DNA of 64,000 nucleotides from Bradyrhizobium sp. SZCCT0231 (GTDB lineage Bacteria; Pseudomonadota; Alphaproteobacteria; Rhizobiales; Xanthobacteraceae), in the NCBI RefSeq assembly GCF_018130245.1, contig NZ_JAFCKP010000001.1, positions 1,302,001 to 1,366,000 of the forward strand, written 5' to 3'. This document shows, in pieces, positions 1 through 9,297 of this stretch. Under the pieces are notes generated by a model that was not told the origin of the DNA, made no database searches, and saw only the letters and a list, made by a program, of their open reading frames with translations. Position numbers and translations under genes: made by a program. Numbering within the stretch: the stretch's first letter is position 1; each line of letters starts with the position of its first letter.

Positions 1-788
1 ACGGCACCGGCGGTTCGCTGTCGCCGGCGGAAGCGGTGGTCGAGGAGATCCGCAAAGCCGGCGGCACTGCGATGGCCGACGGCGCCGACGTCTCCAACTT
101 CGAGCAGGTCACTGCGATGGTCGAGCGCGCCACCAAGGAGTGGGGCAGCGTCGATCTCTTGTGCGCCAATGCCGGCATCCTGCGCGACAAGTCGTTCGGC
201 AAGATGGAAGCGGCCGATTTCCAGAAGGTGCTCGACGTGCATCTCGTCGGCACCTTCTATTGCTGCAAGGCGGCCTGGGCCGGCATGCGCGACCGCAACT
301 ACGGCCGCATCGTGCTGACGACGTCGTCCTCGGGTCTCTACGGCAATTTCGGCCAGGCCAATTACGGCGCGGCGAAATCCGGCATGGTCGGCCTGATGAA
401 CGTGCTGGCCGAAGAAGGTCGCAAGAACGACATTCGCGTCAACATCATCTCGCCGACGGCGGCAACCCGCATGACCGAGGAGCTGTTGCCGCCGCAGGCG
501 TTGCAGCTGATGAAGCCGAACGCGATCACCCCCGCGGTCGAGTACATGCTGAGCGAGGACGCGCCGACCCGCACCATCATGGGCGCCGGTGCCGGCTCCT
601 TCGCCGTGATCAAGATTTTGGAGAGCGAGGGCATCAACCTGCCGGAGAGCGAGTGGACGCCCGATGCGGTCGCCGCGCATTTCGCCGAGATCAGCGACAT
701 GTCGAAGGCCAGGGCGCTGACGGGTGCGTTCGAGCAGACGCAGAAGTACGTGGCGCAGGCCGCGGCGCGGGCGGGAATCAAGCTCTGA
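1..788 (+). CDS. SDR family NAD(P)-dependent oxidoreductase, 5' end cut by window
   Basis: The reading frame is already open at base 3, so the N-terminus with the Rossmann glycine motif lies before the window. What remains shows NAG (cofactor side), a serine in TSSSG and the YGAAK catalytic pair (Tyr-x-x-x-Lys), which define a classical short-chain dehydrogenase. The opening residues GTGGSLSPAEAVVEEI resemble the loop of the SDR domain of multifunctional 3-hydroxyacyl-CoA dehydrogenases. A C-terminal extension of about 90 residues follows the SDR core, as in that subgroup. A role in 3-hydroxyacyl-CoA or steroid-type oxidation is inferred. The flavoprotein gene follows with overlapping codons. 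Confidence 0.85.
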   Translation, partial: GTGGSLSPAEAVVEEIRKAGGTAMADGADVSNFEQVTAMVERATKEWGSVDLLCANAGILRDKSFGKMEAADFQKVLDVHLVGTFYCCKAAWAGMRDRNYGRIVLTTSSSGLYGNFGQANYGAAKSGMVGLMNVLAEEGRKNDIRVNIISPTAATRMTEELLPPQALQLMKPNAITPAVEYMLSEDAPTRTIMGAGAGSFAVIKILESEGINLPESEWTPDAVAAHFAEISDMSKARALTGAFEQTQKYVAQAAARAGIKL

Positions 789-2005
789 CCGACGTCGCCG
801 TCATCGGTGCCGGTCCCGCCGGGCTGATGGCGGCGGAGGTGCTGGCGCAAGGCGGCGCCCGTGTCACCGTGTACGACGCCATGCCGTCTGCGGGGCGCAA
901 ATTCCTGATGGCCGGTCGCGGCGGGCTCAACCTCACTCACAGCGAGCCGCTGCCGGATTTCCTGACGCGGTATCGTGAGGCGATGCCGCATTTGCGCGCC
1001 GCGGTCGAGGCGTTTTCGCCCGATGCGCTACGCGACTGGAGTGCGGCACTTGGCCAATTGACGTTCGTCGGCAGCAGCGGGCGGGTGTTTCCAAAAACGT
1101 TCAAGGCCTCGCCATTGCTCCGCGCCTGGTTGCGGCGGCTGGATGCCGCCGGCGCACAATTCGCATTTCGGCATCGCTGGACCGGCTGGGACGGTGAGGG
1201 GCGGCTACAATTTCAGACACCCGATGGTGCGCGTGCCATCGCGGCCAAGGCAACGGTGCTCGCGCTCGGCGGCGCAAGCTGGCCACGCCTGGGCTCGGAT
1301 GGGAGTTGGGTCGCTCTTCTCGCTGCAAAAGGCATTGCCGTCTCAAAACTCCGGCCGGCCAATTCCGGCTTTACGGTCGCATGGTCCGATGTCTTCCGCG
1401 ACCGTTTCGAGGGCCAGCCGCTCAAGGGCGTGGCGCTGACGATCGGCGCGCACACGGTGCGCGGCGAAGCCATGATCACCCGCAGCGGCATTGAAGGCGG
1501 CGCGATCTATGCACTGTCGGCGGAGCTGCGCGAGGCGGTGCTGGATCTCGGGCAGGCGCGGCTGGGAATCGCATTGCGGCCCGACCTCGACGCCGCCGCG
1601 CTGACCAGGCGGCTGTCAGGCACGCGCGGCAAGCAGTCGCTGGCGAACTTCCTGCGCAAGGCCGCGCAATTGTCGCCGGTCGGCATCGGCCTGATGCAGG
1701 AGGCCGCCATCGCCTCCGGCCGGCCGCTGGCCGCGTTCTCGCCGGCAGAGCTTGCCCAGCTGATCAACGCCATTCCGGTTCACCTCACCGGCACAGCCCC
1801 GATCGATCGGGCGATCTCGACGGCGGGAGGAATCACGTTCGACGAGCTCGACGAGCACTTCATGCTGCGCAAATTGCGAGGTGTGTTCGCCGCCGGCGAG
1901 ATGCTGGACTGGGAGGCGCCGACCGGCGGCTATCTCTTGCAGGCGTCGTTTGCGACGGGAGCAGCCGCGGGCAGGGGCGTGCTGGAGTGGCTGAAGCGTT
2001 CATAG
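785..2005 (+). CDS. HI0933-like FAD-dependent flavoprotein (TIGR03862-type)
   Basis: The protein opens with a dinucleotide-binding GAGPAG motif directly after a beta strand (VAVIGAG), then AGRKFLMAGRGGLNLTHSE, the conserved HI0933/YhiN motif. Near the end it has AAGEMLDWEAPTGGYLLQ, the second FAD-contact motif of this family. About 406 residues is the normal family length. Substrate is unknown. No ATG, GTG or TTG lies in frame just upstream of the glycine motif. The only fitting start is CTG at 785, overlapping the stop TGA of the upstream SDR, so the start is inferred and translational coupling is likely. The first in-frame ATG at about 827 would cut into the FAD motif. Confidence 0.75.
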   Translation: MTDVAVIGAGPAGLMAAEVLAQGGARVTVYDAMPSAGRKFLMAGRGGLNLTHSEPLPDFLTRYREAMPHLRAAVEAFSPDALRDWSAALGQLTFVGSSGRVFPKTFKASPLLRAWLRRLDAAGAQFAFRHRWTGWDGEGRLQFQTPDGARAIAAKATVLALGGASWPRLGSDGSWVALLAAKGIAVSKLRPANSGFTVAWSDVFRDRFEGQPLKGVALTIGAHTVRGEAMITRSGIEGGAIYALSAELREAVLDLGQARLGIALRPDLDAAALTRRLSGTRGKQSLANFLRKAAQLSPVGIGLMQEAAIASGRPLAAFSPAELAQLINAIPVHLTGTAPIDRAISTAGGITFDELDEHFMLRKLRGVFAAGEMLDWEAPTGGYLLQASFATGAAAGRGVLEWLKRS

Positions 2006-2016
2006 AACGCCGCCGC

Positions 2017-2050
2017 CCTTCGAGGGCCGCTGAAGAAGCGGCCTCGAAGG
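2017..2050. terminator. stem-loop after flavoprotein gene
   Basis: CCTTCGAGGGCCGCT pairs with AGCGGCCTCGAAGG around a short loop, 12 bases after the flavoprotein stop codon. There is no T-tract, so it may be a 3'-end stabiliser or a Rho-dependent region rather than a classical intrinsic terminator. Confidence 0.4.
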
Positions 2051-2083
2051 ATGCGCGGGCGCTCCGCCGCCTACCGCAGACAT

Positions 2084-2176
2084 CGTAGGGTGGGCAAAGG
2101 CGCGAAGCGCCGTGCCCACCGTCCCTCCGCGCATGCCGAACTGATGGTGGGCACGCTTCGCTTTGCCCACCCTACG
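2084..2176. repeat. intergenic inverted repeat, GTAGGGTGGGCAAAG family
   Basis: A perfect 16-base arm, CGTAGGGTGGGCAAAG (2084-2099), is matched by its reverse complement at 2161-2176. The inside also pairs partly (GTGCCCACC with GGTGGGCAC). It sits between convergent genes. The element looks like a small non-coding mobile or palindromic repeat. Confidence 0.75.
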
Positions 2177-2185
2177 GCAGCGTGC

Positions 2186-3265
2186 CTACCGCAGCTTCCC
2201 CCGTGCCGCGACCGGCAGCGTGCCGATGATCTCCTCGCCGCGCACCATCACCACCTCGTCCATCATGTTGACGACGACGCAGACGTGGTTCGGCACGATG
2301 CGGACGACATCGCCGACATTCGGGCGCGTGTTGCTGCGGGACAGGTCGAGGAAGCCGTGCTCTTCTGCGAACTTCGCGATTTTGGCCTCGGGGTGCTCCA
2401 GGATCAGGCCGTGGCCGTCGAGCCCGCCGGTGTCCGTGGTCAGCGTCTTCGAGCCGGCATCGAGGATGCCGCGCTCGGGCGCGGCGCGGCTCACCACCGT
2501 CGAATAGATGTGCAGCGCGCAATCGTCCCAGGTGGCCGAGCCTGCGGCGACCTGCATGCGGTCGTTGTAGATGTAGGTGCCGAAGCGATGCTCGGTACCG
2601 CCCTTGAGCTTGCCGATATTGACGAGGTTCGGCGTGCCGCCGGTCGAGACGATCTTTGCATCGAGCCCATGCGCGCGCACGCCGGCCAGCGCCTCGTCGT
2701 AGAATTTCTGCGCATCGCCCCAGCCGGTCTCGGTCGGATACAGCATGAAGCCGGCGAACTCGAGTCCCTTGGACGCGGCGATCTCGCGCGCCAGCGCGAT
2801 CGCCTCGGCCGGCGTCTCGACACCCGCGCGCTTTCGCCCCGTGTCGCATTCGACCACGACCGAGAGCGGGCGGCCTGACGCCGCAGCGGCCTTGGGCAGG
2901 CCCGCGACGACGGTCGAATTGTCGGCAGCCACCGTCATGTTCGCCTTCGCCTGCAGCGCGCCGAGGCGCGCCATCTTCTCCTCGCCAAGCAGATTATAGC
3001 TGATCAGGATGTCGTCGATGCCGGCATTGGCCATGATCTCGGCCTCGCCCAGCTTCTGGCAGGTGATGCCCTTGGCGCCGGCCGCGACCTGCATCTTGGC
3101 GATGGTCGGGTTCTTGTGCGTCTTGATGTGCGGCCGGTTGGCGATGCCGGCATCGTCGCAGGCCTTCTGGATCCGCGCGATGTTGCGCTCGACCCTGTCC
3201 ATGTCGATGACGGCGCAGGGCGTGCCGTATTCGCGGGCGATTTTTGCGGCGAGGGGACTGGTCAT
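2186..3265 (-). CDS. DSD1/D-threonine aldolase family PLP enzyme
   Basis: A fold-type III PLP enzyme of 359 residues with an alanine-racemase-like N-terminal barrel and a D-serine-dehydratase-like C-terminal domain. RPHIKTHK places the expected Schiff-base lysine at residue 48. Near the C-terminus the PNHVC motif supplies the His and Cys metal ligands known in D-threonine aldolase and eukaryotic-type D-serine dehydratase. Likely reaction is cleavage of D-threonine or a related D-3-hydroxyamino acid to glycine and an aldehyde, or dehydration of D-serine; sequence alone does not choose. The start at 3265 is preferred because the barrel begins right after it. An upstream in-frame start at 3313 adds 16 residues of no evident homology. 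Confidence 0.85.
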   Translation of the reverse strand: MTSPLAAKIAREYGTPCAVIDMDRVERNIARIQKACDDAGIANRPHIKTHKNPTIAKMQVAAGAKGITCQKLGEAEIMANAGIDDILISYNLLGEEKMARLGALQAKANMTVAADNSTVVAGLPKAAAASGRPLSVVVECDTGRKRAGVETPAEAIALAREIAASKGLEFAGFMLYPTETGWGDAQKFYDEALAGVRAHGLDAKIVSTGGTPNLVNIGKLKGGTEHRFGTYIYNDRMQVAAGSATWDDCALHIYSTVVSRAAPERGILDAGSKTLTTDTGGLDGHGLILEHPEAKIAKFAEEHGFLDLSRSNTRPNVGDVVRIVPNHVCVVVNMMDEVVMVRGEEIIGTLPVAARGKLR

Positions 3266-3329
3266 GGGAGTCCTTGAGTTGGCGCGTATTCTGATCGCAA
3301 AACCGGTGCCCACTTTTGCGGAATACGCG

Positions 3330-5141
3330 CTAGGCCTGTTCTATTTCTTCGCGGAGCATTTCGAGTTCGAGCCAGCGCTCTTCGGCGGCGGAGAGTTCTT
3401 CATGTGCCTTGGCAATGGCGGCCGACGTGTCGTCGAATTTCTTGCGATCTTTCGCATAGAGATTGGGATCGTCGAGCACGCGCTGCAATTTTGCGATATC
3501 GGCGTGAAGCGTGTCCATCTTCTTCGGCAACGTTTCCAGCGCGTGCTTCTCGTTGAAGCTCAGCTTCCGTTTCGGTGCCGACGACGGAGCGGCGGCGCGC
3601 TCCTCTTTCTTCTCCGCCGGGGCTTGCGCCTTTACCGTCTCGCGCTTGAGATCCGCACCGCGCTGCGCCAGCATGTCGCTGTAGCCGCCGGCATATTCGA
3701 TCCATTTGCCGTTGCCTTCGGGCGCGATCACGGAGGTGACGACGCGGTCGAGGAAGTCGCGGTCGTGGCTGATCAGGATGACGGTGCCCTCGTAGTCGCC
3801 GAGCATCTCCTCGAGCACGTCGAGCGTCTCGAGATCGAGATCGTTGGTCGGCTCGTCCAGCACCAGCAGGTTCGACGGCTTTGCCAGCGCGCGCGCCAGC
3901 ATCAGCCGGCCGCGCTCGCCGCCGGACAGCACCTCCACCGGCGTGCCGCGCTGTTCCTGCGCGAACAGGAAGTCTTTCATGTAGCCGACGACGTGCTTCG
4001 GCTTGCCGCCGACCATGATCTGATCGCCGCGGCCGCCGGTCAGCGCTTCCGCCAGCGTCGATTTGGGATCGAGGCTTTCGCGGTGCTGGTCGAGCGTGGC
4101 CGTCTCCAGATTGGCCCCGAGCCGTATTGTGCCGGAATCAGGCTGCATGCCGCCGGTGAGCAGATTGACCAGTGTGGTCTTGCCGGCGCCGTTCGGCCCG
4201 ATGATGCCGAGCCGGTCGCCGCGCTGGATGCGGGTCGAAAAGTTCTCGACGATCTTGCGCTCGCCATAGGCTTTCGTGATGTTCTTCGCCTCGATCACCA
4301 GCCTGCCGGACTGTTCCGCCTCGCTAGCTGCGAGATTGGCGCTGCCCGCGGTGCCGCGATAGTTGCGCCTCTGGGCGCGCAAGGCATGCAGATTGGCGAG
4401 CCGCTTGACGTTGCGCTTGCGGCGGCCGGATACGCCGTGGCGCAGCCAGTGCTCCTCGTCGACGATCTTGCGGTCGAGCTTGTGCTGGTCGCGCTCTTCT
4501 TCCGCGAGCACCTCGCCGCGCCATGTCTCGAACGAGGCGAAGCCGCGGTCGATCTGCTTGATCTTGCCGCGGTCGAGCCATGCCGTGGAGCGCGACAGAT
4601 TGGTGAGGAAGCGGCGGTCGTGGCTGATCAAGACCAGCGCGCTACGGCGGCTGTCGAGCTCCTGTTCCAGCCACTCGATGGTGGAGAGGTCGAGATGGTT
4701 GGTCGGCTCGTCCAGCAGCAATATGTCGGGCGAGGGCGCCAGCACACAGGCGAGTGCGGCGCGGCGCGCTTCGCCGCCGGAGAGATCGTGCGGGTTCTCG
4801 TCGCCGCTGAGGCCAAGCTGCTCCAGCAGATAGCGCGCCTGGTGATGGTCGTCACCCGGCGCGAGCCCCGCCTCGACATAGGCGAGCGTGGTCTTGTGCT
4901 CGCCGAAGTCAGGCTCCTGCGGCAAATAGCGGACGGTCGCGCCGGGCTGCACGAAGCGCGTGCCGCCGTCGGGCTCGACGAGGCCGGCCGCGATCTTGAG
5001 CAGCGTCGACTTGCCGGAGCCATTGCGGCCGATCAGGCAGACGCGCTCGCCTGGCGCGACGTTGAGCTCGACGCCGCTTAGGAGCGGCGTGCCGCCAAAG
5101 GTCAGCCTGATGTCTTTCAGTTGGATCAGCGGCGGCGCCAT
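3330..5141 (-). CDS. uup: ABC-F family ATPase, Uup type
   Basis: A soluble twin-ATPase protein of 603 residues without membrane segments. The first Walker A is GRNGSGKST at residues 38-46; the second is GPNGAGKTT. Both halves carry LSGGE signatures (DLSGGEARR, LSGGERGR) and DEPTNHLDL or DEPTNDLDL Walker B motifs, diagnostic of ABC-F. A C-terminal coiled-coil domain of about 80 residues, rich in Lys and Glu, marks the Uup branch, which acts on ribosomes or branched DNA and RNA. It starts one base after the stop of yaiI, so the two are co-transcribed. Confidence 0.92.
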   Translation of the reverse strand: MAPPLIQLKDIRLTFGGTPLLSGVELNVAPGERVCLIGRNGSGKSTLLKIAAGLVEPDGGTRFVQPGATVRYLPQEPDFGEHKTTLAYVEAGLAPGDDHHQARYLLEQLGLSGDENPHDLSGGEARRAALACVLAPSPDILLLDEPTNHLDLSTIEWLEQELDSRRSALVLISHDRRFLTNLSRSTAWLDRGKIKQIDRGFASFETWRGEVLAEEERDQHKLDRKIVDEEHWLRHGVSGRRKRNVKRLANLHALRAQRRNYRGTAGSANLAASEAEQSGRLVIEAKNITKAYGERKIVENFSTRIQRGDRLGIIGPNGAGKTTLVNLLTGGMQPDSGTIRLGANLETATLDQHRESLDPKSTLAEALTGGRGDQIMVGGKPKHVVGYMKDFLFAQEQRGTPVEVLSGGERGRLMLARALAKPSNLLVLDEPTNDLDLETLDVLEEMLGDYEGTVILISHDRDFLDRVVTSVIAPEGNGKWIEYAGGYSDMLAQRGADLKRETVKAQAPAEKKEERAAAPSSAPKRKLSFNEKHALETLPKKMDTLHADIAKLQRVLDDPNLYAKDRKKFDDTSAAIAKAHEELSAAEERWLELEMLREEIEQA

Positions 5142-5142
5142 G

Positions 5143-5634
5143 TCAGCTCTGACTGGTTACGGCCGCATCAGTGCGGCGGCGCTGGATCCGGCGCAGCGTC
5201 TGGTCGAGCGCCGAGAGGAAGGCGGAGCGGTCGCGCGGTGCGAACGAGCGCGGGCCGCCGGTGACTTCGCCGGCCGAGCGCAGATCCGTCATGAGGTTGC
5301 GCACCGCCAGCGTCATCCCGATCGACTCCTCGGTGAACGGCTTGCCGTTCGGCGCGATCACGTCCGCGCCGACCTTGACGCAGCGGCTGGCCAGCGGAAT
5401 GTCCGAGGTCACGACGACGTCGCCGGGCCTGGCGCGCTCGGCGATCCAGTCGTCGGCGGCGTCCATGCCGGCGCCCGCGGCGATGCGCTCGATCAGCGGG
5501 TCCTGCGGCACGCGGATGAAATTGCCGGCAACCACGCTCACGGGCACACCGTGCCGGATGGCGACGCGATAGATCTCGTCCTTCACCGGACAGGCGTCGG
5601 CGTCGACATAGATGCGGGTGGGGGTGTCGGTCAT
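5143..5634 (-). CDS. yaiI: YaiI/YqxD family protein (UPF0178)
   Basis: A 163-residue protein beginning with [18 protein letters not shown], the signature of the UPF0178 family, which has a PIN-like nuclease fold. Further conserved blocks are VVTSDIPLA and [12 protein letters not shown]. The acidic residues of DADAC and SDIPL form the presumed metal site. Activity is not established for the family. It is the first gene of a two-gene unit with uup (1-base gap). Confidence 0.9.
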   Translation of the reverse strand: MTDTPTRIYVDADACPVKDEIYRVAIRHGVPVSVVAGNFIRVPQDPLIERIAAGAGMDAADDWIAERARPGDVVVTSDIPLASRCVKVGADVIAPNGKPFTEESIGMTLAVRNLMTDLRSAGEVTGGPRSFAPRDRSAFLSALDQTLRRIQRRRTDAAVTSQS

Positions 5635-5742
5635 TCCGCCGCGTGGTACCCCATTCGGGCCGCAAAGGCGAGGGGATTGACCGCTGTTCCCGGGGCCCTA
5701 CGATCGCCCTCGAAACAACAAGAATATGGGGAAAGCCAAGCC

Positions 5743-6543
5743 ATGCCGAACCGGCTCGAAACCTGGCGCGTCGAGGCCTACAACACCGCAAAACAGTCCG
5801 AAAACAAGATGCATGACGACAATGTGGCCCGCCGCTTCGGCTTTTCCGGCGGGCTGGTCCCCGGCGTCGATGTCTTCGCTTACATGATGCACGTGCCGAT
5901 CGCGCGTTGGGGCCGCGATTTTCTGTCGCGCGGGCTGGTCGAGGCCCGCTTCATCAAGCCGGTTTATGACGGCGAGACCGCCGATGTCGATGCCACCGAG
6001 CACAACGGCCTGCTCACGATCGAGGTGTTCAGCCGCACCGAGCTTTGCGCCACGGGAACGGCGTTGCTGCCGGCGGAGGCACCGGTGGTATCGCTCAGTG
6101 ATTATGTCGAAGTCTCCGCGGTCCCGGAGCGCAGGCCGGTCAGCCCCGCCACCTTCGAGACCGGCAAATGGCTCGGCACGGCGCCGCGCCGCTGGGCCGG
6201 GCAGGATGCGACCGACTATCTCGCCGACATCAGGGAGACCGACCCGATCTTCGCGCGCGAGGGCCTCGGCCATCCCGGCCTGATCCAGCGGGTGATGAAC
6301 CGCGTCCTCGTCGACAACACGATTTTGGGGCCGTGGATCCACGTCGGCAGCCGTATGCAGCTGCTATCCGCCGCGCGCGCCGGCGACGAGATCACCGCGC
6401 GCGCAAAAGTCGCCGCGAACTACGAGAAGAAGGGCCACCGCTTCGTCGAGCTCGACGCGCTGGTCGTTGCCGACGGCACGACGCCGATTGCGCATTGCCA
6501 GCACACGGCGATCTACCAGCCGCGCGAGCAGGCGGCGGCGTAG
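5743..6543 (+). CDS. MaoC-like / hot-dog fold protein
   Basis: Protein of 266 residues. The segment RFGFSGGLVPGVDVFAYM matches the hydratase-type hot-dog helix region, and VEARFIKPVYDGETADV matches the strand that follows it. A second, weaker hot-dog half lies near the C-terminus (GDEITARAKV). This suggests a double hot-dog acyl-CoA or acyl-thioester binding protein. The usual catalytic Asp-His pair of MaoC hydratases is not evident, so it may be a binding or thioesterase variant. ATG at 5743 is taken because the open frame upstream runs antisense through yaiI and uup. Confidence 0.65.
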   Translation: MPNRLETWRVEAYNTAKQSENKMHDDNVARRFGFSGGLVPGVDVFAYMMHVPIARWGRDFLSRGLVEARFIKPVYDGETADVDATEHNGLLTIEVFSRTELCATGTALLPAEAPVVSLSDYVEVSAVPERRPVSPATFETGKWLGTAPRRWAGQDATDYLADIRETDPIFAREGLGHPGLIQRVMNRVLVDNTILGPWIHVGSRMQLLSAARAGDEITARAKVAANYEKKGHRFVELDALVVADGTTPIAHCQHTAIYQPREQAAA

Positions 6544-6586
6544 CGGACACCTGGGAGAAGGCCACGCCCGTCACTCCAAAGACAGT

Positions 6587-6688
6587 GTCATTCCCCGCGA
6601 AGGCGGGGAATCCAGTACGCCGCGGCTTCTCGGTCAATCGCTGCCGCCTCGGAGTACTGGATCGCCCGGTCAAGCCGGGCGATGACAG
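6587..6688. repeat. intergenic repeat, CCAGTAC/GTACTGG family
   Basis: A composite of two GC-rich hairpins (CCCCGCGAAGGCGGGG and GCCCGGTCAAGCCGGGC) flanks an ATCCAGTACGCCGCGG / CGGAGTACTGGAT inverted pair, bounded by GTCAT and ATGACAG. The copy at 19235-19336 has the same architecture and much identical sequence, so this is a dispersed family. Confidence 0.75.
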
Positions 6689-6715
6689 TAGAGTTTGTGG
6701 CGACGACAGTGCCCC

Positions 6716-9088
6716 TTACGCCGCTTCCCCCTTCGCATCCTGGATCGCGCGCCACACGCGCTCCGGGGTCAGCGGCATGTCGATGTGCTTGATGCCGTAG
6801 TCGGAGAGCGCGTCGAGCACCGCGTTCACCACCGTCGACAGGCTGCCGGCGCAGCCGGCTTCGCCGCAGCCCTTGCTGCCGAGCGGGTTGGTGGTGGCGG
6901 GCACCGGATGATCGCCGATCGTCATGTTCGGGACGTCCTCCGCGCGCGGCAGCGCGTAGTCCATCAGCGAGCCCGTGATCGGCTGGCCGCTCTCGTCGTA
7001 GCGGATGTGCTCCATCAGCGCCTGGCCAATGCCCTGGACCACACCGCCATGGAGCTGGCCTGCGACCAGCATCGGGTTGATCACCGTGCCGAAATCGTTG
7101 ACCGCGCTGTAGCGCACGATCTGCACCACGCCGGTCTCCGGATCGATCTCGACCTCGGCGACGTGGCAGCCGTTCGGGAACGCGGAGGCGACCGGATCGC
7201 TGGTGTGGTCGACATCGAGCGAGTCAGGCACGCCGTCCGGCACCTTGCCGTCATGCAGCTTCCTGGCGAGCTCCATGATGTCGATGCTGCGGTCGGTGCC
7301 GGCGATGGTGAAGCTGCCGTCGGCGAATTCGATGTCGGCCTCGGACGCTTCCAGCATGTGCGCGGCGGCGCGCTTGCCTTTCTCGATGACGAGCTTTGCG
7401 GCCCCCACAATGGCCTGGCCGCTCGCGGTGATCGAGCGCGAGCCGCCGGTGCCGTTGCCGGTGTGGACGATGTCGCTGTCGCCCTGCACGAGCTTTACGC
7501 TCTCGAAGGGGACGCCGAGCTGCTCGCACAGCACCTGCGCGAACGGGGTGGCGTGGCCCTGGCCGTAATCGAGCGTGCCGGTGATCAGCTGCACGGTGCC
7601 GTCGGGGTCGAACACGATCTTGCCGAGCTCGGGGCTCGGCGGCGCGGTGACCTCGAGGTAGGAGCCGACCGCAATGCCGCGCAGCTTGCCGGCCTTCCTG
7701 CTCTCCTTCTTGCGCTTGGCGAAATTCTCGTGGTCGGAGATTTCGAGCGCCTTGTTGAACACGGCCTGGAAGTCGCCGCTGTCATAGGTGACGCCGGAGG
7801 AGGCCGCGAACGGGATCTGGTTCGGCTTGATGAAGTTGCGCTTGCGCAGCGTCAGGCGGTCGATGCCCATCTCGTCGGCGGCGCGGTCGATCAGCCGCTC
7901 CATGTAGTAGTTCGCTTCCGGCCGGCCGGCGCCGCGATAGGCGCCCATCAGCGTGGTGTTGGTCAGCACCGTCTTGATGTCGACGCCCATCAGCGGCGTG
8001 CGGTAGACGCTGGAAAAATTCTTGCCGGTGTTGAGCGAGAGCGGACCCGGCGCGACGCCGGTGATGTAGGCGCCGAGATTGCCGTAACCCGAAAGCTTCG
8101 CTGCGAGGAAATGCCCCTCGGCATCGAGCGCCAGCTCGGCATGGATCTTCTGCGCGCGGCCATGGCTGTCGGAGAGAAAGCTGGTGGAGCGCTCGTCCAG
8201 CCACTTCACCGGCCGTCCTAGCGCCTTGGCCGCATACAAGATGCACATGTACTCGGGGTAGTTGATGTTCTTCATGCCGAAGGAGCCACCGACATTGGCG
8301 GTGAGGATGCGCACCTTCTCGTTCGGCACATTCAGGTTCTTGGCGAGGTTGGCGCGGTTGCCCGCAACGCCCTGTGTCGGCACCTGAAGCGTGTAGCGCT
8401 CGGTCTTCTTGTCGTAGGAGGCAAGCCCCACGCGCGGCTCCATCGAGACCACGGCGACGCGGGTGTTCTCGATGTCGATCCTGGTGACGTGGGTGGCGCT
8501 GGCAAAGGCCGCGTTGACCTTGTCCATGTCGCCATAGTGGTAGTCGAGCGCGACGTTATCAGGGATGTGGTCGTAAAGCTGCGGCGCGCCGGGCTTGGCG
8601 GCTTCCTCAGGATCGGTCACCGCCGGCAGCGGCTCGATGTCGAGCTCGACCGCTTCGGCCGCGTCGCGCGCCTGCGCCAGCGTCTCCGCCACCACGAAGG
8701 CGACGGGATCGCCGACGAAGCGGACCTTGTCGGTCGCGAGCGGCTGGCGGTTGGTCTGGAGCAGGGGCGAGCCGTCACGGCTCTTCAGCGGCAGGCCGCA
8801 GGTGAAGGGGCCGTAACCGGCGGCATCGAGATCCTTCCCGGTCCACCCCCCCAGCACGCCCGGCATCGCCTTGGCGGCATCAAGGCCGATGCCGCGGATG
8901 ATTCCATGGGCATGGGTCGAGCGGACGACCACGGCATAGGCCTGGCCGGGCAGGTTGAAATCATCGGTGTAGCGGCCCTTGCCGCGCACCAGGGTGTCGT
9001 CCTCCTTGCGGCGGACCGGTTGCCCGACGCCATATTTTTGCAGTGCAATAGCGTTCTCGAGCGTGGACGATTTGGTGTGTTCTTGCAT
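6716..9088 (-). CDS. xanthine dehydrogenase / CO dehydrogenase family molybdopterin-binding large subunit (orphan)
   Basis: A 790-residue molybdenum hydroxylase large subunit. It starts with VGQPVRRKEDDTLVRGKGRYTDD (typical N-terminal domain), has VGGSFGMK and AYRGAGRPEA in the cofactor region, and GCGEAGCAGS with the catalytic glutamate at residue 743. AYRGAGRPEA rather than AYRCSFR means it is not a form I CO dehydrogenase; substrate is more likely an aldehyde or heterocycle. The FAD and 2Fe-2S subunits normally encoded beside it are absent on both sides. The start at 9088 is chosen by the AGGT-like sequence upstream; 9112 or 9139 would add 8 or 17 residues. Confidence 0.85.
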   Translation of the reverse strand: MQEHTKSSTLENAIALQKYGVGQPVRRKEDDTLVRGKGRYTDDFNLPGQAYAVVVRSTHAHGIIRGIGLDAAKAMPGVLGGWTGKDLDAAGYGPFTCGLPLKSRDGSPLLQTNRQPLATDKVRFVGDPVAFVVAETLAQARDAAEAVELDIEPLPAVTDPEEAAKPGAPQLYDHIPDNVALDYHYGDMDKVNAAFASATHVTRIDIENTRVAVVSMEPRVGLASYDKKTERYTLQVPTQGVAGNRANLAKNLNVPNEKVRILTANVGGSFGMKNINYPEYMCILYAAKALGRPVKWLDERSTSFLSDSHGRAQKIHAELALDAEGHFLAAKLSGYGNLGAYITGVAPGPLSLNTGKNFSSVYRTPLMGVDIKTVLTNTTLMGAYRGAGRPEANYYMERLIDRAADEMGIDRLTLRKRNFIKPNQIPFAASSGVTYDSGDFQAVFNKALEISDHENFAKRKKESRKAGKLRGIAVGSYLEVTAPPSPELGKIVFDPDGTVQLITGTLDYGQGHATPFAQVLCEQLGVPFESVKLVQGDSDIVHTGNGTGGSRSITASGQAIVGAAKLVIEKGKRAAAHMLEASEADIEFADGSFTIAGTDRSIDIMELARKLHDGKVPDGVPDSLDVDHTSDPVASAFPNGCHVAEVEIDPETGVVQIVRYSAVNDFGTVINPMLVAGQLHGGVVQGIGQALMEHIRYDESGQPITGSLMDYALPRAEDVPNMTIGDHPVPATTNPLGSKGCGEAGCAGSLSTVVNAVLDALSDYGIKHIDMPLTPERVWRAIQDAKGEAA

Positions 9089-9297
9089 GGAATTGACCTG
9101 AAAAGCCGGCATTTGCGCATTTTCGCGGCAGCGGAGCACCGGACTCCCTCAGATAACCCACCACCCCCGTTCACGACAACGCACGATTGGACATGGTCCC
9201 ATGTGATGCGTTGTTGCGCAGGCCTGCCGCGCTGCTAATGTTTCAGGCGAAAAAGCAATTCCAGACCGGCCCGACCGGCCGCGGAAAGACAGTTTGT

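Noticed and set aside
3009-5081. Long open frame of 690 codons on the plus strand
   Set aside because: It is antisense to the clear D-threonine-aldolase-type and uup genes and has no recognisable domain; GC-rich third positions keep such shadows open.
6716-9088. Annotation as form I CO dehydrogenase CoxL
   Set aside because: The active-site loop is AYRGAGRPEA, not AYRCSFR, and coxM/coxS are absent.
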